DNA of 64,000 nt from an uncultured Campylobacter sp. GTDB taxonomy: Bacteria > Campylobacterota > Campylobacteria > Campylobacterales > Campylobacteraceae. Both the position numbers and the translations under genes were made by a program. This document shows, piece after piece, positions 62,761-64,000 of the stretch (position 1 is the first letter of the stretch; every line of letters begins with the position of its first letter). The notes under the pieces were generated by a model, which saw only the letters and a program-made list of their open reading frames with translations, was not told where the DNA came from and ran no database searches. The stretch spans positions 1 through 64,000 of the forward strand of contig CAKVDW010000009.1 in NCBI GenBank assembly GCA_934728065.1, written 5' to 3'.

Positions 62761-64000
62761 GAAAAAAATCATCATCGCAGCACTTGCAGTGGGACTTATT
62801 TTGGTAGCATATTTAGCTCAAGTCTTTTATATGGGAGCTTTGAACCAAAAAATTTATGAGTTTATGACTGTGGAAAATAAATATTACGGCATTAAAAACA
62901 AAACATTTGAAAAAGGATTTTTCAACTCTAAAGCGAATTTTGAGGTAGTTTTTAATTTTGAAGAATTTGGCTATCCCCTTAATAGCTTTGTCGTTTTAGG
63001 ACAAATGCTTCCTCCTATAAAAGCTACCGTAACACTTAAAAACAACATTTTTGCAAGCGATAATATCAACATAGACATTGAAAATCCTTTTCATAAAATT
63101 TACAGCGACTTAAATATAAAAGATGATAATGTAATATTTGACAAGGTTTTTTTAAATATAAAAGCAAACGCTTCTTTGTTTAATAAAATAAATGTAAAGT
63201 ATAAAATAAACGACATAACCCTTAAACCAAATTTAACTCTCAGCGGTCTTAATTTCCAAACCGAGCTTGATAAAGAGGGCAAGATACACTCTTTAAGCAT
63301 TGATTTGGGTGAATTTGGCTTTTCTGAAGTATCAAGCCTTGATTTAACGGAAAAATTTTTTTTAAAAAACTTACATTATGAAGAAACTATTGATAAGGGT
63401 GTGAATTTTAGTGATTTCTTAGAAGGTTATAGAAGCGGCAAAGCTAAGTTCAACCTTGAAAATTTGGAAGCTTTAAATATATCTTTTGATGATATAAAAA
63501 TAGATGGTCGAAATGATGTAAATAATGACAAAGTGAGCGGTATAATAAATCTTAACATAAAAAACATAAACTCGCCTTTAAGCGAGGTTAAACTTGATGA
63601 TATAAAAGCTCAAATCACAAGCAATTTGTCTGTAAATTTCTTAAAGCATTTAAGCGAAGAAGGATATTATACCCCAACAAGTGATGAAAAAATATTCTTT
63701 GACTTCTTAGCTACTGAACCTATCATTGAACTTACGAATTTAAGCTTTAACTCAAATGGCAAAAAAGTAGTGATGAAAGGAACTTTTAAAGGCTTTCAAG
63801 AACAAAGTAGCACAAATTTAAGTATTCAAAGCGAGGCTTTAATGGGTGAAATTTTCCCTATACTTAACTTTTTCAATATAGATGAATACTTTATCGAAAA
63901 AGACGGAGGCTTTGCTTTGGATTTACTTCTTACCACTTTGGGCAATGACTCGAAAATAATCTTAAACGGACAAGAGCTTAATTTAATTCAAAACGACGTC
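62761..64000 (+). CDS. DUF945 (YdgA-like) protein, cut by the window end
   Basis: The open frame runs from ATG 62761 to the last base without a stop, giving at least 413 residues. An N-terminal uncleaved anchor or signal (MKKIIIAALAVGLILVAYLA) is followed by beta-rich sequence typical of DUF945: FEKGFFNSKANFEVVFNF near the start and repeated L-x-I-K-N strands. Function unknown; proteins of this family are found in the periplasm or inner membrane. It has its own promoter. Confidence 0.7.

Overview
The window looks like chromosomal DNA of a Campylobacter species from the thermotolerant, C. jejuni-like group. The evidence is the low GC content, extended -10 promoters of the TGnTATAAT or GCTATAAT type without a -35, and gene sets that I recall from C. 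jejuni. These sets are tig-clpP-def, folE-fliI, lutABC-lctP next to cydAB (cioAB), moaA to ubiA next to miaA, trxB-trxA-yraN-hom onwards to rpmE, nifS-nifU, and metY-metA. Gene order between blocks differs from my memory of C. jejuni, and several loci (a porin/ABC/cupredoxin operon, a PsrABC-type reductase, two restriction-modification pairs) look like accessory insertions. I cannot name the species. No tRNA, rRNA or CRISPR array was recognised.

Layout. 1-3.2 kb: a cut-off gene end, decayed coding remnants, a lipoprotein, a strongly predicted small RNA gene, dispersed palindromic repeats, then argC and an acetyltransferase. 3.2-8.9 kb (minus): a compact operon tig-clpP-def-comM-membrane protein-aminotransferase. 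9.0-14.4 kb: folE, a decayed BspA/LprI-type membrane protein in repeat-rich DNA, fliI, ferritin. 14.6-21.3 kb (minus): a PP-loop tRNA-thiolation-like enzyme, then an operon of a poly-G phase-variable porin, FecBCD-type ABC importer, cupredoxin and ATP-grasp enzyme. 21.8-30 kb: lactate use (lutCBA, lctP) beside a DUF4492 protein, cydAB and a 33-aa CioY-like protein. 30-37.7 kb: moaA, two small conserved genes, a UbiA-family gene, miaA, pflA, trxB, trxA. 37.7-48.2 kb (minus): yraN, hom, two adjacent restriction-modification pairs (one methyltransferase broken by two frameshifts), aminotransferase, RodZ-like and periplasmic proteins, RNA methyltransferases and rpmE. 48.3-55.1 kb: NifU/NifS, an RpoN-driven hypothetical gene, a leader peptide followed by metY-metA-DJ-1, and cutA. 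55.4-62.6 kb: a cytochrome c/TorA-like S- or N-oxide reductase pair and a PsrABC/PhsABC-type polysulfide or thiosulfate reductase. The window ends inside a DUF945-like gene.

How genes work together. Electron donors (lactate through LutABC/LctP) and terminal acceptors (CioAB oxidase, TorA-like reductase, Psr-like reductase, with MoaA for the Mo cofactor and a UbiA-family enzyme probably for menaquinone) make this a respiration-rich window. Methionine synthesis is spread over hom and metY-metA. The most interesting items for follow-up are the roughly 80-nt sRNA with a consensus promoter (975-1059), the Met/Cys leader peptide before metY (51909-51986), the G9 tract that appears to switch the porin operon off (21311-21319), the roughly 95-bp inverted-repeat element family, and the frameshifted methyltransferase beside an intact nuclease (41209-43440).
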